Assembly (NCBI RefSeq): GCF_000699445.3
Contig: NC_067196.1
Location: forward strand, 31,206,616-31,270,615
Length of the DNA stretch: 64,000 bases
Direction: 5' to 3'
DNA from: Schistosoma haematobium
Taxonomy: Eukaryota > Platyhelminthes > Trematoda > Strigeidida > Schistosomatidae
The notes beneath the pieces were generated by a model. It saw only the letters and a list, made by a program, of their open reading frames with translations. It had not been told where the DNA came from and ran no database searches. The stretch's first letter is position 1; each line of letters starts with the position of its first letter. Made by a program: the position numbers and the translations under genes. Shown piece after piece: positions 1 through 13,534 of this stretch.

Positions 1-1270
1 AAAGCATCTGATCATAGTGGTATCAACTAGCCACGATAGCAAACGACCGTCAATTTTTTTCAGATCATTATACTAACTACGTATTTAGATTAGAAGCGGA
101 CGGTATGCGTTTCCCAACTTCAAATAGTTCACAGTATGATGTATTGGTCAGTGGAAATCAATTTTATTTTTTGGTTCAGTAGATTCTAAAAACCACACTT
201 CCATAAAGAATTTTCGGGGTATGTATCTCTTTAGTAGTACATTTTAGTATCAAGTGAGACAACTACTTTGACATCTTGATTAAACTTTGACGCCACATTA
301 AAGCATTCGGGGTATATTACCTGAGTCGCCTATTTATTGTGATCCTATCATAATATGACTATTCTTTGGAGAGTATTTTACTAAAAAATAGATTACCAGT
401 GAATGTAAGTAATGTTGTACTGCCAGTCGTACTCATGGATAACCGATTTCTTCTATGAATGTGCTTCGTTGCTACCATAAAAAGAGGTTGAACTTGAGAA
501 GTCATATACTTTATTGCCACAAGAATTCATGACCATCCCAATCAGAAATAATTTCCATGAATGTAATAAAACAGGACATATCATTAGAATACTCGGGTCA
601 CTGAAATTTATTCCAGTTATTATCGTTTTTCTTCTGAACTTTCACTGTTTCCAAGGTTTTCAATTGTTCTGTACATTATGTTATGTTATGCTATGAATCC
701 AAGCCCTTACCATCGCATAACTTTTCCTCTTAGATAGATTATTTCTAGTTTATCGGTCAGTAGTACATCACATAAACACCTATCTCCTTTTTAAAATCAA
801 TTCTACACATAACGATCAACTCTAGGTAGGTGTAAAGATGTATTTCAATGGCGCTGACCTTTGAATACTACGAGATTTTGGCTAACAATTAAAACTTGAT
901 CACAATGTTGATAACCGTATGCTAGTCAATCTCTTGGTTCATAAATTTATTTTTCTCAGTGTTGGTTAATATTGAGTTCTTATAGTTGAGATAATTGCTA
1001 TTCAAAAACTATGTATCAGTGAATATATTGCCTTGAATACAGTTGTCTTCCAGTATTCTGAGGCATGGGAGATTATGGATTGTTTACTTCATTTTGATTA
1101 TATCCATTTTAGAAAGGTTAAGTATATTTCTTAACTATGGGACGAAATAATAAACGTTGGTTTTCCCATGTATTTGTTTTGTATTTCACTTAATTTTCTT
1201 CATTCTGCATACACCTGAGTTGTTTGTGTAAAATATCTACATTAGCTTTAAACGATTTTAACTTTTGTAG

Positions 1271-4200
1271 AAATTCCGCTTTATCATGTCTTAAATGCAT
1301 GCGTCTCATTTGGCAATTTACATGGTCAAGATAATAGTGTGTATGGCGTTTCTACAGTACCTATTGGTAGTAAAGACTCTGGTCTCCATTATCCATCAGA
1401 TTCAACAGATCCACATAAGAAAACGGATAGTCCTACAACTAGTAAATTTGCATCTGATAATCAAACTGATCAACCATTACTTGAATCTTCAACGGAATCC
1501 AGTTCATTACAACCACTTAAATGTGTTATTGATGAAAGTGTATTTGATGTAGGCAAAGGATATCATTTGATAGGTAAATTAAAATGTTGCTTTTCACTGT
1601 TTCTTTTCTATTGTCTATATAGCGATTTGTTGACTATTTTAAACTGTATACATTAAGATAGAATATAAATGTAGATGAAACGTGCTTAGATTTGCTTTTT
1701 TGAGGTGTCTTTGGAAGAGTAGTAAGTAACCTTGTGTAACAAATTGGTGCGTCCACGAAAGTATCATACAGCAACTGTGAATCAAAATAGCAAGAAACGT
1801 ATTTAAACACTGTATTGCTGTAGTAAACGAGAACGCATGTGGGGACAGCCGAATATATTTCAACACAAAATTACAGAATCTCTTATTAAAATCTGAGAAC
1901 CATACAGTAAATATTTCATTTGCAAAATGTCAAGCGATCGTCTCAGACTTCGTTGTTCCTTCATTTCCACACCAATCATTCTCTTTTCTTTTATTTTCTT
2001 AACCTTCTGCCTCCAGGCATTTCACTTTTGATTGATGATACTACTTATATCTGTCGACATCAGTAGCACACACCACACTACGACTGATTTACTTCATAAG
2101 AAAATGGGGACACACATATGAAACTCCTCTGGATCATTATATGAAATCTCTGCATTTTTTCTTTAGCAAGAGAAATGACTTGAAAAAGAAGTACTTTGGT
2201 ACTAAGATCTCCAATCTCTACAAAATTAACGACTTGTTGTTTAAATTAAATAAAACGTGAAGGTTGATTTAAGTCTGTTAAGTCCCTACTTTGTAAAGCG
2301 GGAATAGTGTTAGGAAAAGTTAAAGGAAGATAAAAAAAAATGAGTCTCTTATTATCAGTTAGTATTGTTCTGTTACTTACTGGCTAACTTGAGTTTATTG
2401 ATGGAAAAAAATAAATTGAATCGTTCACTACCTAAGTCACTGTGTATACATATACGACTTACTCTGTAATATTTTTAACAAACAATGACGAAAAAGCAGT
2501 TGCAAAATATAACTAATGAGTGTACTACTCTGCATAGATTTGATTAGTACGAATTCTTGAGCTTTTAAAAGTTGAAATAATGTTTTATGATTCCTATCAA
2601 AAAACACGAAATTCATTTCATATACTGAATAGTATTACGTGAAATTCATTGATGAAGTTAGCCGTTCCATTCTCATCATTACTTTTGAATTATGTTCTAT
2701 ACTTCTATCCACATTAACCCACTGTTGTCCAGTTTATTCGCTTTTGAAGTAGATTTCTTACTGTTAGCTTCCAATTTCAACTAATAATATTATTTCCCTT
2801 CCTCGGCTTATCATGTTCCACTAGTGTGAGTATGGCAGTTTTAACGGGTACACATTCATAGTAAACCTTAATGTATCTACAGTTGCCTAACTCCAACTGA
2901 TTGTAAACGTTTTTATCAAGTTTTAAGTTTAAACGGTTAAAAATAGAGATAGACATTAGGGAACAGCACTAATATAATGATAAATTTATTTAAAACTCTC
3001 TTAATGAGTCACTATTTCTTTAAAACAAAAAATAACTTTTATTTTGTAAAGTTGAGAATTCACCTGGACACTATGGAGCTTTGTATGATGAAGAACAAAT
3101 GGTTCAAATGGCTGTTCAACGAAGTTTAGTAGAATATGGATCATCGGAAAACTTGATACAAAGAGATTATTCATTGGTAGGTCCCTTCAAAACGATTTCT
3201 CATTTTTTATCCATTTGGAAAAAAAATCGTTATCTTTATAATTTTACTGAGATCTAATTGATGTAAAGTATTTTGTCTAAAATAACACAAATCACCTCCT
3301 CGAAATATGTCATAAAGTTATGAAGTAAATTTTCCTGACAATTATAAAAGATATGCTGAATTCAAACTGCTCAAAAGAATACACTTCTAAAAATTTCAAA
3401 TTATCACTTAACACTACTTAAACTTTGTCTAATCATGCCGTTTTGTGTATGACTGTTTTCAAGTGTAACCAAAGTTTGATATGACTGGATGAATATTAAA
3501 ATTTATTTCATTATTAGTATTTGGTAGATCATTATGGTTCAACCATGCAATCGACTGAAATTAACCAACGTATTTAGATAAAGATCATTTAGTGCTTTCA
3601 TCTAATGTGTTTTTAGACATTGATTGGTCATTATCCGCCTTATTATACAGTGACTTCTTGATTCAACTTCTTTTATGATGTTCTATAATGATGTGGAACT
3701 TCTTTTTAGTATTAATTGGTGTTAACAGTCTTTTTTTGCAACAACTATTCAGTTTAAAATGAATTGGATTATTTCATCGTTGATATTTTGACTGGAATCT
3801 GATTATTCTCGGTTGGCATATGTGCATCCGATGCGGATTACCTCGATATTGTCATTGTGAAAAACTAGTATAAAATAGACGGAGTGTGGCTAGCAGGAGA
3901 ATCCAAGATGTGCGTTTCATCCTATTTGGGACTCATCAGCGGATGTAGCTACATGCACCTGAATTAAAACTCATACCTGTTTTATAAGTGAACGGCTATT
4001 TTGACTCAGTAGCTAAGTGGATTAAGCGATGGTGTTTGAAGCAGACGGTTTTGGATTGGAGCCACGGAGTTAAACATCAACTCTAAGATCCACATACATC
4101 CGGCTAACAAATCCCAAATAGGACAAAACGCTCATCTAGAATCCCACTGCTAGCCATATTCTATAAAAAAATCATTCAGAATTTAACTAACTATACAAGC

Positions 4201-6915
4201 CGCATCAGAATAAGTTGACTAACAAATTTTATGAGAAAATCTTTTATACACAACTTCGCTCAAACCTTATTTTAATTTATCATAAGAAATAATCTTTTTT
4301 ATGGGATTTTATTGTAATAAGATAATATTTTCTCAGAAAAAAAAACTTTAGATTACTGAGCATTTATTTTGTGTTCTCTTTTGCTCATTTCCCTTTACTA
4401 AGTCTAAACGAGGTATAGTCGAGGCGAGAGCTGATGAATACGTTGAACCAGAAGAAGCTTGGATGCAACAGTAAGCATTTGTACTTATTCAATTCACTGT
4501 TTATGGAGGTAGTATTTAATTTAAAGTTAATTTACATCACAATTTGACGAATGACCATGGTTAGCCATTCAATGAGGCGTTTTCAGTTTCAAAACAATAG
4601 CAAACTTGTTTATTCTAATTCACAGCTTTGTTTAATGATTTTTTCCTTTTACTCAATATATTTCGTCCTGAACTTTGATTGATCGATTTTAAGGTAACGC
4701 CCAGAAAAATTCAGTGTATATAAATATATGTATATCACAAATCCTGGAACTTCAGACCAATCCAATAATTATTTCGAATAAACAAAAATAGTCTTCGTTT
4801 TTAGTGCTGTTTACTAGTGCTTTCTCTCCTCTAGACGAATGCCCTTTGATAGTGGATCATCTTTGGCTCTATGAACGACTGTAGTCTGGCTGTTGAATGT
4901 TCAGTATACAACTCGATGGTAGCTTTAAAACTTCCAGGCTTATGAAACTTGCCCTTTGTAAACTGAAAATGCTCGTTGACTGTGCGTTCTTTCATTTTTG
5001 TCTCAAACTGATTACTCAATTATGTTGTAAATAATGTCAAGTCCAACACCGCGGTAATAGTTCAGTTGATATCGTAGCCTTGAAACTCTAGTTAAGGTAG
5101 GTATCTTGGGAATAATTTACGGTGGAAGCTTCATTATTATTTGATGACTTGAAATATGAATCGAAGGTGCAAAGAGCTAGTTATATTGTGATATGGTACC
5201 TTTTTATGTAAACATAGTTATATGGGACTGATAGCTATTAGTGTATCACAACGTCCTGATTGAAATCCTAAAAACCATGCAACTCGTAAGTCTGGGACGT
5301 TATCGAATATGGCTCCGAATGGAAGTCAGTAACTGTCTTGCTGTAGTTTTCTAATAAATTTTCCATAAAGTTGAGATGAACCCTTTTAATTAAAAAGAAT
5401 TTCTCTTGTCTTTTAAATTGAAGTATGAATTTTATTAAATCCTGTCGTTGCCTATGTATTCATTTATTGTATATTCTCTATTTCTTTTCTTCATAATGTT
5501 ATCATTCTGTCATACTGGTGTTCGAGTCCACCAAGAGTCTATAAATAAACATGAATAATTAATAAAGCTTTTGTAATTGTAGTAATAAAATAATGATATA
5601 TCAGTGATATTCTAATGAGCAGAAATTAGAATTCCTAACGTCTTGTGACTTAGTGCAAGGTACTTCTTCAGAATAAATAAGTAATTAAATTAAATTAACG
5701 GAATTTTAAACAGTAGTTGATATAAAAAAGAGATTTGGTTACCTGCTAGTTTTTGTAATACATTCTGATAAAGCATTGAGTGGGTGATCCATAAGTGATG
5801 ATTCACAACCAAAACATGTTTCTTTTTTATACTTGGCATCATCCCCTTGTGTAGTGCTGTGTTTCATGCGAAGTTATCACTGGTAATATGATTTAGAATT
5901 AGATGTAGATAGGCTAGTCACCATATGACTTGGTCTCGAATTCATTGGATATTTCTTCTATCTTGGCGTCGCCAACACGTAAGTTGAAATAAATCAAAGT
6001 TTCGCAGTATATAGCTTTTTGCCAAATAGAAATACTGCATGTAAATATCATTTTCAAAGTACCCTATATCGATTGTTCAGTATACAACTCACACACACAT
6101 TTGTGTGTGTGATGAGGAAATCACAAAACCATAAACAAAAATCATACGTGATGTTTATTTTTATAAGTTATCATCTATTTAAACAGTATTTCAGATCATA
6201 CAATTAAACATCCTTGACCTCTTCAATTAAATCTGGTTGTGTGAAGCCATTGTTTCTAGATGTGAATACTCTTTCCAATTTGAATCTGAAAAACGTATGT
6301 CTGCTCAAACAGACAAATCAGCACCTTAACTTGGTTGGATAGTTGATTATTACCTTTTCAAATTAATACAACTAAGTTTCCTGTTATTCTAAATAGCTTT
6401 GCCGTTAGAAGCACTTAATTGTCTTCAAAAACACCATGTATTAGTATTGTTGATCCAAACATTGATTGTATTCTAAAGTATATGAATTACTACTCTAAGC
6501 CTTTTCATTTCCCTTATTTAGTTGTAATTTGTTGGTATGATTTGATTCAATTGATGATTCACAAATTATATTGTAGTACTTTTCTAAACATTCATAGTTC
6601 CAAATAAAATCATTTTACCTCCATGAATAAATAGCCTTGGTAGTAATCGACATTTCGGAATGAGATTTTTTATACATGTAGATATGATAAGTATGCATAT
6701 TCTTAGTGAGATTATTTCAGTATTTTATTTCTTATAGAGCAATCGCAGCCAGTTTAAGTCTTGACGGTGCTGAAATTCCTGTAACAAGTGCGGATGCAGC
6801 ATATATGAAAGCTTTAGAAGAATCTCGTATTGAACAAGAACTTGAAGAAAAACGTCGCCGAGCTGAGGATGAAGAATTAGCACGTATACTTGAATTGTCA
6901 ACCAAAGAAAAATAA
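1271..6915 (+). CDS. ANKRD13: ANKRD13-type ankyrin/UIM protein, C-terminal exons (5' partial)
   Basis: Four spliced exons are seen: 1271-1573, 3052-3176, 4403-4470 and 6738-6915 (stop TAA 6913-6915). All have GT/AG borders and consistent phases, giving about 223 residues. The first exon opens with EIPLYHVLNACVSFGN, the conserved block that follows the GPCR-chaperone-like region of ANKRD13 proteins, then an acidic/Ser-rich linker ending FDVGKGYHLI. Exon 2 has a ubiquitin-interacting motif (DEEQMVQMAVQRSL). The last exon has two more UIM-like helices (AAYMKALEESR and EDEELARILELS) and ends in TKEK, like family C-termini. Family members bind Lys63-linked ubiquitin on internalised receptors and act at the plasma membrane and endosomes; that role is inferred here. 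The ankyrin repeats and start codon must lie left of position 1, since I found no matching exon in 1-1270. Introns hold an S-alpha-like inverted pair and another dispersed repeat. Confidence 0.87.
1800..2100 (+). repeat. Dispersed repeat R1, copy 1 (ANKRD13 intron)
   Basis: About 0.3 kb containing recognisable blocks (TTCATTTGCAAAATGT, CAGGCATTTCACTTT, CAGTAGCACACACCACACT) that recur in the same order at 50035-50310 (+) and, reverse-complemented, at 46290-46565. The three copies are diverged and indel-bearing. No open frame or terminal repeat was recognised, so class is unknown. Ends are approximate. Confidence 0.7.
3812..3975 (-). mobile_element. S-alpha-like hammerhead retroposon, 5'-truncated copy
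   Basis: On the minus strand a hammerhead core is present: CTGATGA (complement of 3933-3939), stem II GTCC/GGAT closed with one G.U pair, GAAA (complement of 3915-3918) and an ATC cleavage triplet (complement of 3907-3909), which obeys the NUH rule. It is followed by the CTGCTAGCCAC tail seen in the other copies. The tRNA-like head with A and B boxes is absent. It faces the next copy (4003-4175) head to head across about 28 bp. Confidence 0.75.
4003..4175 (+). mobile_element. S-alpha-like retroposon with decayed hammerhead
   Basis: The tRNA-like head is present (TAGCTAAGTGG as A box, 4013-4023) and is followed by a ribozyme region. The core is mutated: CTGATGA has become CTAACAA (about 4104-4110), stem II starts ATCC instead of GTCC, and GAAA is now AAAA. 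The 3' CACTGCTAGCCA tail is recognisable. A cleaving RNA is not expected from this copy. It forms an inverted pair with 3812-3975 inside an ANKRD13 intron. Confidence 0.75.
6087..6113. repeat. CA/TG hairpin
   Basis: A run of alternating CA is followed after a short TTT by alternating GTG, giving a self-complementary stem of about 10 bp. This is a simple repeat in the last ANKRD13 intron. No function is claimed. Confidence 0.5.
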
Positions 6916-9513
6916 CTAATTATCTTGTTCTGTTTTACAAAATTTGATAAATCATATCTTTGTTCGTATACGGTATATCCCTTTCGAAAACACTTACACG
7001 CAAATACATACTACTGTGTCAAACTATAACAATAATAATGGAAGTCCAACATTGCTTCATCATATCACATGTGATAGAAAAACAAAATTAACCAAAAATG
7101 TATTGTATGCTACCTATTCGATCCCTGTATAAAACTTATCCGACTTGATAGTCAAACAAATCGCTTTCATTCATCTTCCCACTTCATACAAAAATGTCTG
7201 CATAGTTGATAGTCATTTAGTAATGATTTTTAACCTTTAATATATTCGTATGGAAATTATATAACTAATAAGAATATAATGTATGCCTTCCTGCTTTGAA
7301 ACTGCTACTAATGAAGATATAACAACACTAAATTATATTTTAAATCTGTGCATTAATGTTATTATTTATAGCCTTGCTTAATACGCTTATTTTATTACCA
7401 TTAGTTAATGCTGATGTAAAACGATTCTTGTAATGTCGTCTTTATCGCCTTCTGTTTAGCAAATATAATATCTGTTCTTAATGAAAGTCTACTGTATAAA
7501 TACATCTTCACTATATTATCTGAATGCTCTGTGTAGTAAGCGTAATTCCCCCCCCATAGCCTTAACTCTCCCAACAATAATAGTTAAAACAAATGTTTCT
7601 CAGTTTTATTTCTTACGCTTAACCTGATCCGATTAATTTAATTGATAATGATAATAATCATTCTAGTCAGTAATATATGAATATTCTTATACGTCTTTTT
7701 GTGCATTATTATTTTATCCTATCAGTCATGTAACTGCTTTTTGCTGTTTATTTTAATTTCTCGTTATTATTTGGCTTCATTTTTTAGTAATATCCATGTG
7801 ATTCGATAATTAATCATTCTTACGAAAATTATTATTGGACATCGGATTCGTCTGTGTATGGTGTTTGCTATTATTCTTATTCTATGAAAGGTTTAACATT
7901 GCTTATGTAACATGTTCAATCGATTGCTATAATATGACTAATCGATGTTTTATGTTTATTCGTCTAGTTGGATTAGTGTGGTGTTACACAGGATTATTAG
8001 CTTAGCTGTTGTCTTTGAAACAAAATGATTCTGCAACTTTCAACTGAAAGTTTCAGACCTCTGGTTATTGTGATCGTAAAAAACTTTCTCAGTTACCCAA
8101 TGTCAACAGTCCATCAGTGGTTTTATCATGAAGTCATTGAATTGTGAAATCACCATACTACCTTGGCCTTCTATACACAGTAACAATTAATTCAACTATC
8201 TTACTTCTGTTAAATTAATAATCCTATGGTTAACCTTGCTTACCTCAACGCTCTACTTTCATCCCAACATCGCTCCTGAAACGACAAGATAAATCAATAG
8301 AGTATTTATTTTTTGAGTTATCCTCTTGTTTCTAAGCCTAAGGCAAGTATTTGTCCTAAATATTTCCCCTAGAAAACTGATCGCTTGCGATAGACAGTCA
8401 AACTAAACAAAGTTCATTAATAAAACTTATTAAACATCCTACAATTTGCTCATCCAGAACCATGTCTACATTGAATACCTGAAATGTTACTTATCAATAA
8501 AAGTAGTAAGATTTCAAGCCCCATTCTTTTTACAATACACATTTTCCATCAACGCACTAGGTCTCAACTGAATACCTAGATTAGTTCGATATGTGTAAAA
8601 GCAAGTGAGTTTCCTGTAAGTGCTCCCTCAAAATAGCAAGGAGGATGCATGTGATTATTTGTTCGGTATCTTAAGGTGATTAAACAGAGACTTCGTGATC
8701 AAATTTATCTTGCTGTTATCAGTCAAAGTATTCCTATCAATTATATATATATATATATATATCAAAAGCTAAGAATTAGCTAAAATCGTATCATATTTAA
8801 TAAGAACTTAAAGTTAAAGGATTACTATATGAATAAATCCCTGTGTTTATCCTAATTTAATGAAAGATCTACTACTTTTCCCCTCTCCCCAAACGAAAAT
8901 CTTACACTAAACGTTTCAGAAAATTTATTGTTGTAGATTGGTGGAAAAAAGCAGAGGATCTAATTCAAATCATTTGCATAAATACTTTTTCATGGAATTA
9001 TAAGTGTCGACTCAACAATCAATGATTCACATTTTAAGGACTTCTAATTCTTCAACTAATACCTAAAAATAACGGTAATAACTGAGCGTTTGTTTTTCTT
9101 CTGTGGTGTTAATCAAATAACTAGAAAAGTGATTTCTAGACTTTTTTCAAAATCACCCAGTAGTAAAATGTAAAACTTCTCAACTTTAAATCGACTAGTC
9201 TGTATCTAGGTTTAATATGATCCATTTAAACTAAAAATACGACAATATAGAAACATAGAGAGGTTCATCAAAATGGTGTTGCCAAAAGTCATACTTTTTG
9301 AAAAGAATTTATTTCTAAAACCCAAAGCATCCAACCCAACTGACAAAACCAGGAAATAATTAAAGTACTAGCTGGTCTGGAAATAAAATTATCAAAAATA
9401 AGTTGTTTCATGAAGTTGTAAACAAAGGGAAAGTTAACAGATGCTTAGAAGGAAATATATTTACTGAATGATAAATACGTAATGGTTGATTTAATAAAAA
9501 TTCATATTAGATA
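6916..9513. other. Intergenic, convergent ANKRD13 / ACTR10 3' ends
   Basis: No coding exon or recognisable transposon was seen. The stretch is very AT-rich and should contain the 3' UTR and poly(A) sites of both converging genes. The only clear simple repeat is an (AT)n run at about 8741-8762. Confidence 0.5.
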
Positions 9514-11458
9514 TCACTGGCGGGTAGTATCCTGCCTTTCAAGATCGTTATGTTTTTGATCAATTTGAGTACACCAGTCTGGAACTAAACCATTTTCCAA
9601 GAAACTAGACCGACTCAGTGAACGTCCTGGTAGACATTCGAGCGCACCAAAAATTGCTCCTGTAGAGAGGAAATGAGGTACATCAATTTGAATTTATTCT
9701 TTACTAACATGATTTAATGAGTGCTGATAAAAATACATTAATGAGAAATAATGTGGAGTCATAAACTGATATTTATGAACAAATATTTATATTATTTCAT
9801 CTACAATTACGGCATGGGCAGGTACACTAGTTTTTAAAAAAATCAAGTCCTGATAATTCCAGTTTAGTTTATCGCAACACACATCCTTTAGAAATGAAAT
9901 TATCACTTCTTATATATTTTAACCTCGTGAACATTTTTGATTCTTAGTCTACAACCCATTCCATAAAATACGAGCCCGAGTTAAATAACGTACATAGAAT
10001 GAAAAATGATAGTTTGACAAATAAGTTGGATGTGAGAAACAGCTGAGCAGTAATTAACTAATTGTATGGATTGAAAAATAAAGTCAAAATTACGACAAAT
10101 AATATAATATGAAAGCGTATTAGCAACAAAATTTAAAAACCTACCACCAAGCCATCCTATGTAATTTGCTTCACCAGGAGGATTGTGAAACTTAAAACAT
10201 CCCTTTAAAGCTTGTAACTTTGAGAACTCAGGAAGTTCGACAAGTGAATTGAGTTCCTCCATTAGACGAGACACGAAGCCGGGTAGCATGGTTGTGCCAC
10301 CAATAAGTACAATATTTTCTGCCAACTTCCTGTTATATGGAAAAGACCACTGTAAAACACTGTATCAAGTGGAAATGGCTATAGAAAATAAAGTTGAACA
10401 CCAAGAAGCATATATTTATTCAGTCACTGTTGCCCATAGCTTTTAACTAGTGAGGTGTAACACCAACATTCAAATCCACTTTCCTAAGAGCTTATAAAGT
10501 TTATTACAATGCGATATTGGTCAGCAAAAACTGATGAACTGTCCGAAAAACCCAGAAAAATGCGTCTTAGAAGTGAAAAAGCGAACAATAACCAGGATAC
10601 TTAATCTAAAACAAACAAAAAACCTTAATACTCAGCTTTGAATCACGCATTTAGTGTGGTCTAGTGCCACCACCAGTGTTTGAACCGAACTAGGTGATTT
10701 AAGGTTTGACCCTACGGCCAACTAGATGAAGGGTGATTGTCACAGAAAAAAGTCACCGCCACCTAGAGCCTGCTAGTCTTTGTTGCATTATTGAGGTACT
10801 CATACCCTGAAAAGTAGTATACTGGACCCTCTGAAACTAATATTTAATAATTTCTGGAATTTAGAAAGATCCCTCTATAAATTTAGTTCGAATTGTAAGA
10901 AGTTAACAAAGTTAGTTAGAGACACCACCAACTGATACTACAACAAGGCAGTTTATTAACTAATGAGTTGTCATATTATCTTTGTTTCATAAAATCAGAC
11001 ATCATTTATTAGATTAATCTACTTGGTGTTCAAGAGATAATAAAAGTAGCCTGGTTAGGATATATAGACTACAGTGTAAGTGCATAATGTTCGTAACCAA
11101 AGTTCTGGAAAAGTTGGCTTTGTAAATCTCTACTGAAACTGTAAATCCCAAGTCATTTTTGATCGAATATTTAAGAGTTCATCAATATCTGTGTCCTGTC
11201 ATCATGAGACACAACACAGCGGTCATCAATTTGTTTGTCAGATGCAGGCTTGTGAATTTAGGTTAGTGATATTACCCAGTTTACTAAACCGAAATATATG
11301 GAACAGGGTTCGAACCCTTACCAAATGATCCACCACCCTATTGGCGCAGTTGCGAGGTCAAACCCCTCTGTCTCTTTTATGATAGAGAAGATTCCAATAT
11401 CTAATTTTCCTAGTATTTGGTCACCAGCTAAGCAAACAAACGTGTGAATAATTAATGA

Positions 11459-11520
<62 letters not shown>

Positions 11521-12998
11521 AAATACAAAGTAAATGATTTGGGACCTGACTATCTCAAAGACAGTTTTCATTAGGAATCAATATATTACTGCGGCTTGCA
11601 TGCACTCATTGAGTGTGCAAACTACCTGCACAGTCATACACCAAAAATTCTAACTGGAAGTGAAGACGAAACCTAGAAAGATACCACCAGTATTCCACTC
11701 ATATTACAAAAAGCATCTTCAGCCTAGTCCATAGGTTAGCTTGATTTTACGTACAAAATGCTCAAAAGTTAATACAAAATGACCAGGGTACTGCATGACG
11801 AGAAATTAGAAGATTCACGTGCAGAGTAAAGTTAATGAGATTAAATACCTTCTAATATCAATAGGTGCCAACAAAATTGATCGTAAAATTAGTGTTGTAA
11901 TTGTAATTTGGTCATTGTCTCCAGCAAACAAACATTCGACTGCCAACTCTCGGATATCTGATGCAACTTGAATTGGCCTTTCGTTCCCTAACTTGTCTAG
12001 GGGGAAAATAAATGTTTCCTGATACAAGTTGGGCTTTGTGACCGATGATTCAGCAGAGTCCTTCCAAGCCTTCCACTGGACTGCCCTATTGTGTGGACTA
12101 ACAAAACATGTACGAACTAGGAGTAAGCAAATATGAGTGACACTCCACCTTTTATATCTTCAACGATATGTTCCGAAATAAAACAATCTGGACAGGGGGT
12201 TAACTGCGACTCCCCGTTGATAACATCCACCAACTTGGCATTCTCATTTAAGTAACCCATGATGTTTCTGAAAGTTAACGGACATTACTAAATATTACAC
12301 GAAACATACTCATGAATTCTTTTGCTACCAAGCTGGGCTGACTGCCAAGCGTTCAGTAGAGTGTAACCTTCATAAACCTATAAACACTAGGATGAGGGCG
12401 AATATCCCTTACAGGCAGAACTTGAGCATCCATATAACCACAGTCTAATACAACAGCTGACGAAATCCCAAGAGTAAATAGTGCCATCAAGTGGGAAGTT
12501 GCAAAAAGTACAGAAGGTGCCTATATCAAACCAAAAAGATATCTGCATTTAGTATTTTACTTCAAAATGATTGAACAAAACGTCGGCCAAAACTTCACGG
12601 AATGATGAAGGACATAGGACACTTTCAACTACAACAACTCGTCTGTCCTTCGGGTTTACCAACAAATGTCTACGAAGTGTGAAATAAATTTTGATGATCA
12701 TACCGATAGTATATATTGTAAAGAAAAGTTGTCAAGAACTCTCGTCTTTTGTCCTTTCCATCACATGAGGATATACTTCTTTTTTCACCTGTGGGCTGAA
12801 AATATTAATGATTTTTACAAGTTCGCCAAACCAAAGTGATCTCTGTTGGCATAATAAACCTTGGTCCAGTTTCTCCAGCGAAACCACACCTATCAATCTT
12901 GTTAATTACATCAAAAATGCATACTTGGTGTAAACCGAGCCTATGTCAAAAACAACTGCTGTCTTCTCACCGAGCATAAGGGACTCGAGTACGGGCAT
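9514..12998 (-). CDS. ACTR10: Actin-related protein 10 (Arp11), dynactin pointed-end subunit
   Basis: Ten exons on the minus strand: 12998-12925, 12889-12832, 12795-12704, 12669-12561, 12520-12413, 12377-12310, 12267-12149, 12116-11849, 10329-10145 and 9659-9514. They sum to 1227 nt (408 residues plus TGA), close to the roughly 417 residues of vertebrate ACTR10. The start ATG precedes an actin-fold opening ([13 protein letters not shown], then [10 protein letters not shown]). Later landmarks are [40 protein letters not shown], the [13 protein letters not shown]ase-fold loop and the C-terminal LVPDWC. In the family this subunit caps the pointed end of the Arp1 filament in dynactin and helps dynein-cargo attachment. 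The first seven introns are 32-42 nt and the last two 1519 and 485 nt. The exon 2 donor has an alternative 13 nt downstream paired with an alternative acceptor; I chose the pair giving a 36-nt intron. Confidence 0.93.
11280..11365 (-). other. tRNA-like remnant with B-box sequence
   Basis: On the minus strand a perfect Pol III B-box-like word (GGTTCGAACCC) lies near 11300, after GCGCCAATAGGG and TGGATCATTTGG words that could derive from a tRNA-type A box region. Spacing is not that of a functional tRNA and no cloverleaf could be drawn, so this is probably an old tRNA-derived SINE fragment. It lies in the long ACTR10 intron. Confidence 0.3.
11459..11518. repeat. (AT)n microsatellite
   Basis: An uninterrupted AT dinucleotide run of close to 60 bp in the 1.5 kb ACTR10 intron. 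A likely polymorphic locus. Confidence 0.95.
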
Positions 12999-13534
12999 TT
13001 TGCCAGTGACATGTAGCGTACTCAGCTAATTGTTAGCTTTTTCAATACTCAATAATCTAGTAACTTCAAACTCATGGGGATGATTGAATAGTTGTTAACT
13101 ACTTGAAGTTCACACCTAGACTTAAAGACGCGTCTCTGAAAAAATCGTTGCCTCTGATTTTTCATGAACATGAAAAGTTGAAATATTGGTAAATAATCGG
13201 TGATCTCGGAAGAACACTTGTACTAATCTCCTTCACCTACATTGGAACTGAAGTAAATGTCAATTACTGAGGTCTTACATAAATGATTGATTTGTTGCCC
13301 TATTTTTGCAATGTATAAAGTAGCACTTCGGGATCCATTTAGAATATGTTCATTCATGTTCTCTGCATGTCCCGCACAAAAGAAAATACGCCCACAGACG
13401 GGCATTTATGTGACCTAAAGGTGAGAGTCTATTCTAAACTCATGAATTATTCGGTGACTACATGGAGATGCCAATATACAGTTCGGCAAATCAGAATACT
13501 CTCGGTTGAAAACCCGAAAATCAGTTACTTTTAA

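Noticed and set aside
514..696. 60-residue open frame upstream of the first ANKRD13 exon
   Set aside because: No match to ANKRD13 upstream sequence, no consistent splice sites, hydrophobic AT-driven composition.
10650..10760. tRNA-like words (GGTTCAAACACTGG on the minus strand) in the ACTR10 intron
   Set aside because: No A box at proper distance, no cloverleaf, and no matching copy in the window.
8741..11518. (AT)n tracts as possible CRISPR-like or origin elements
   Set aside because: Simple dinucleotide microsatellites. No spaced repeats or other context.
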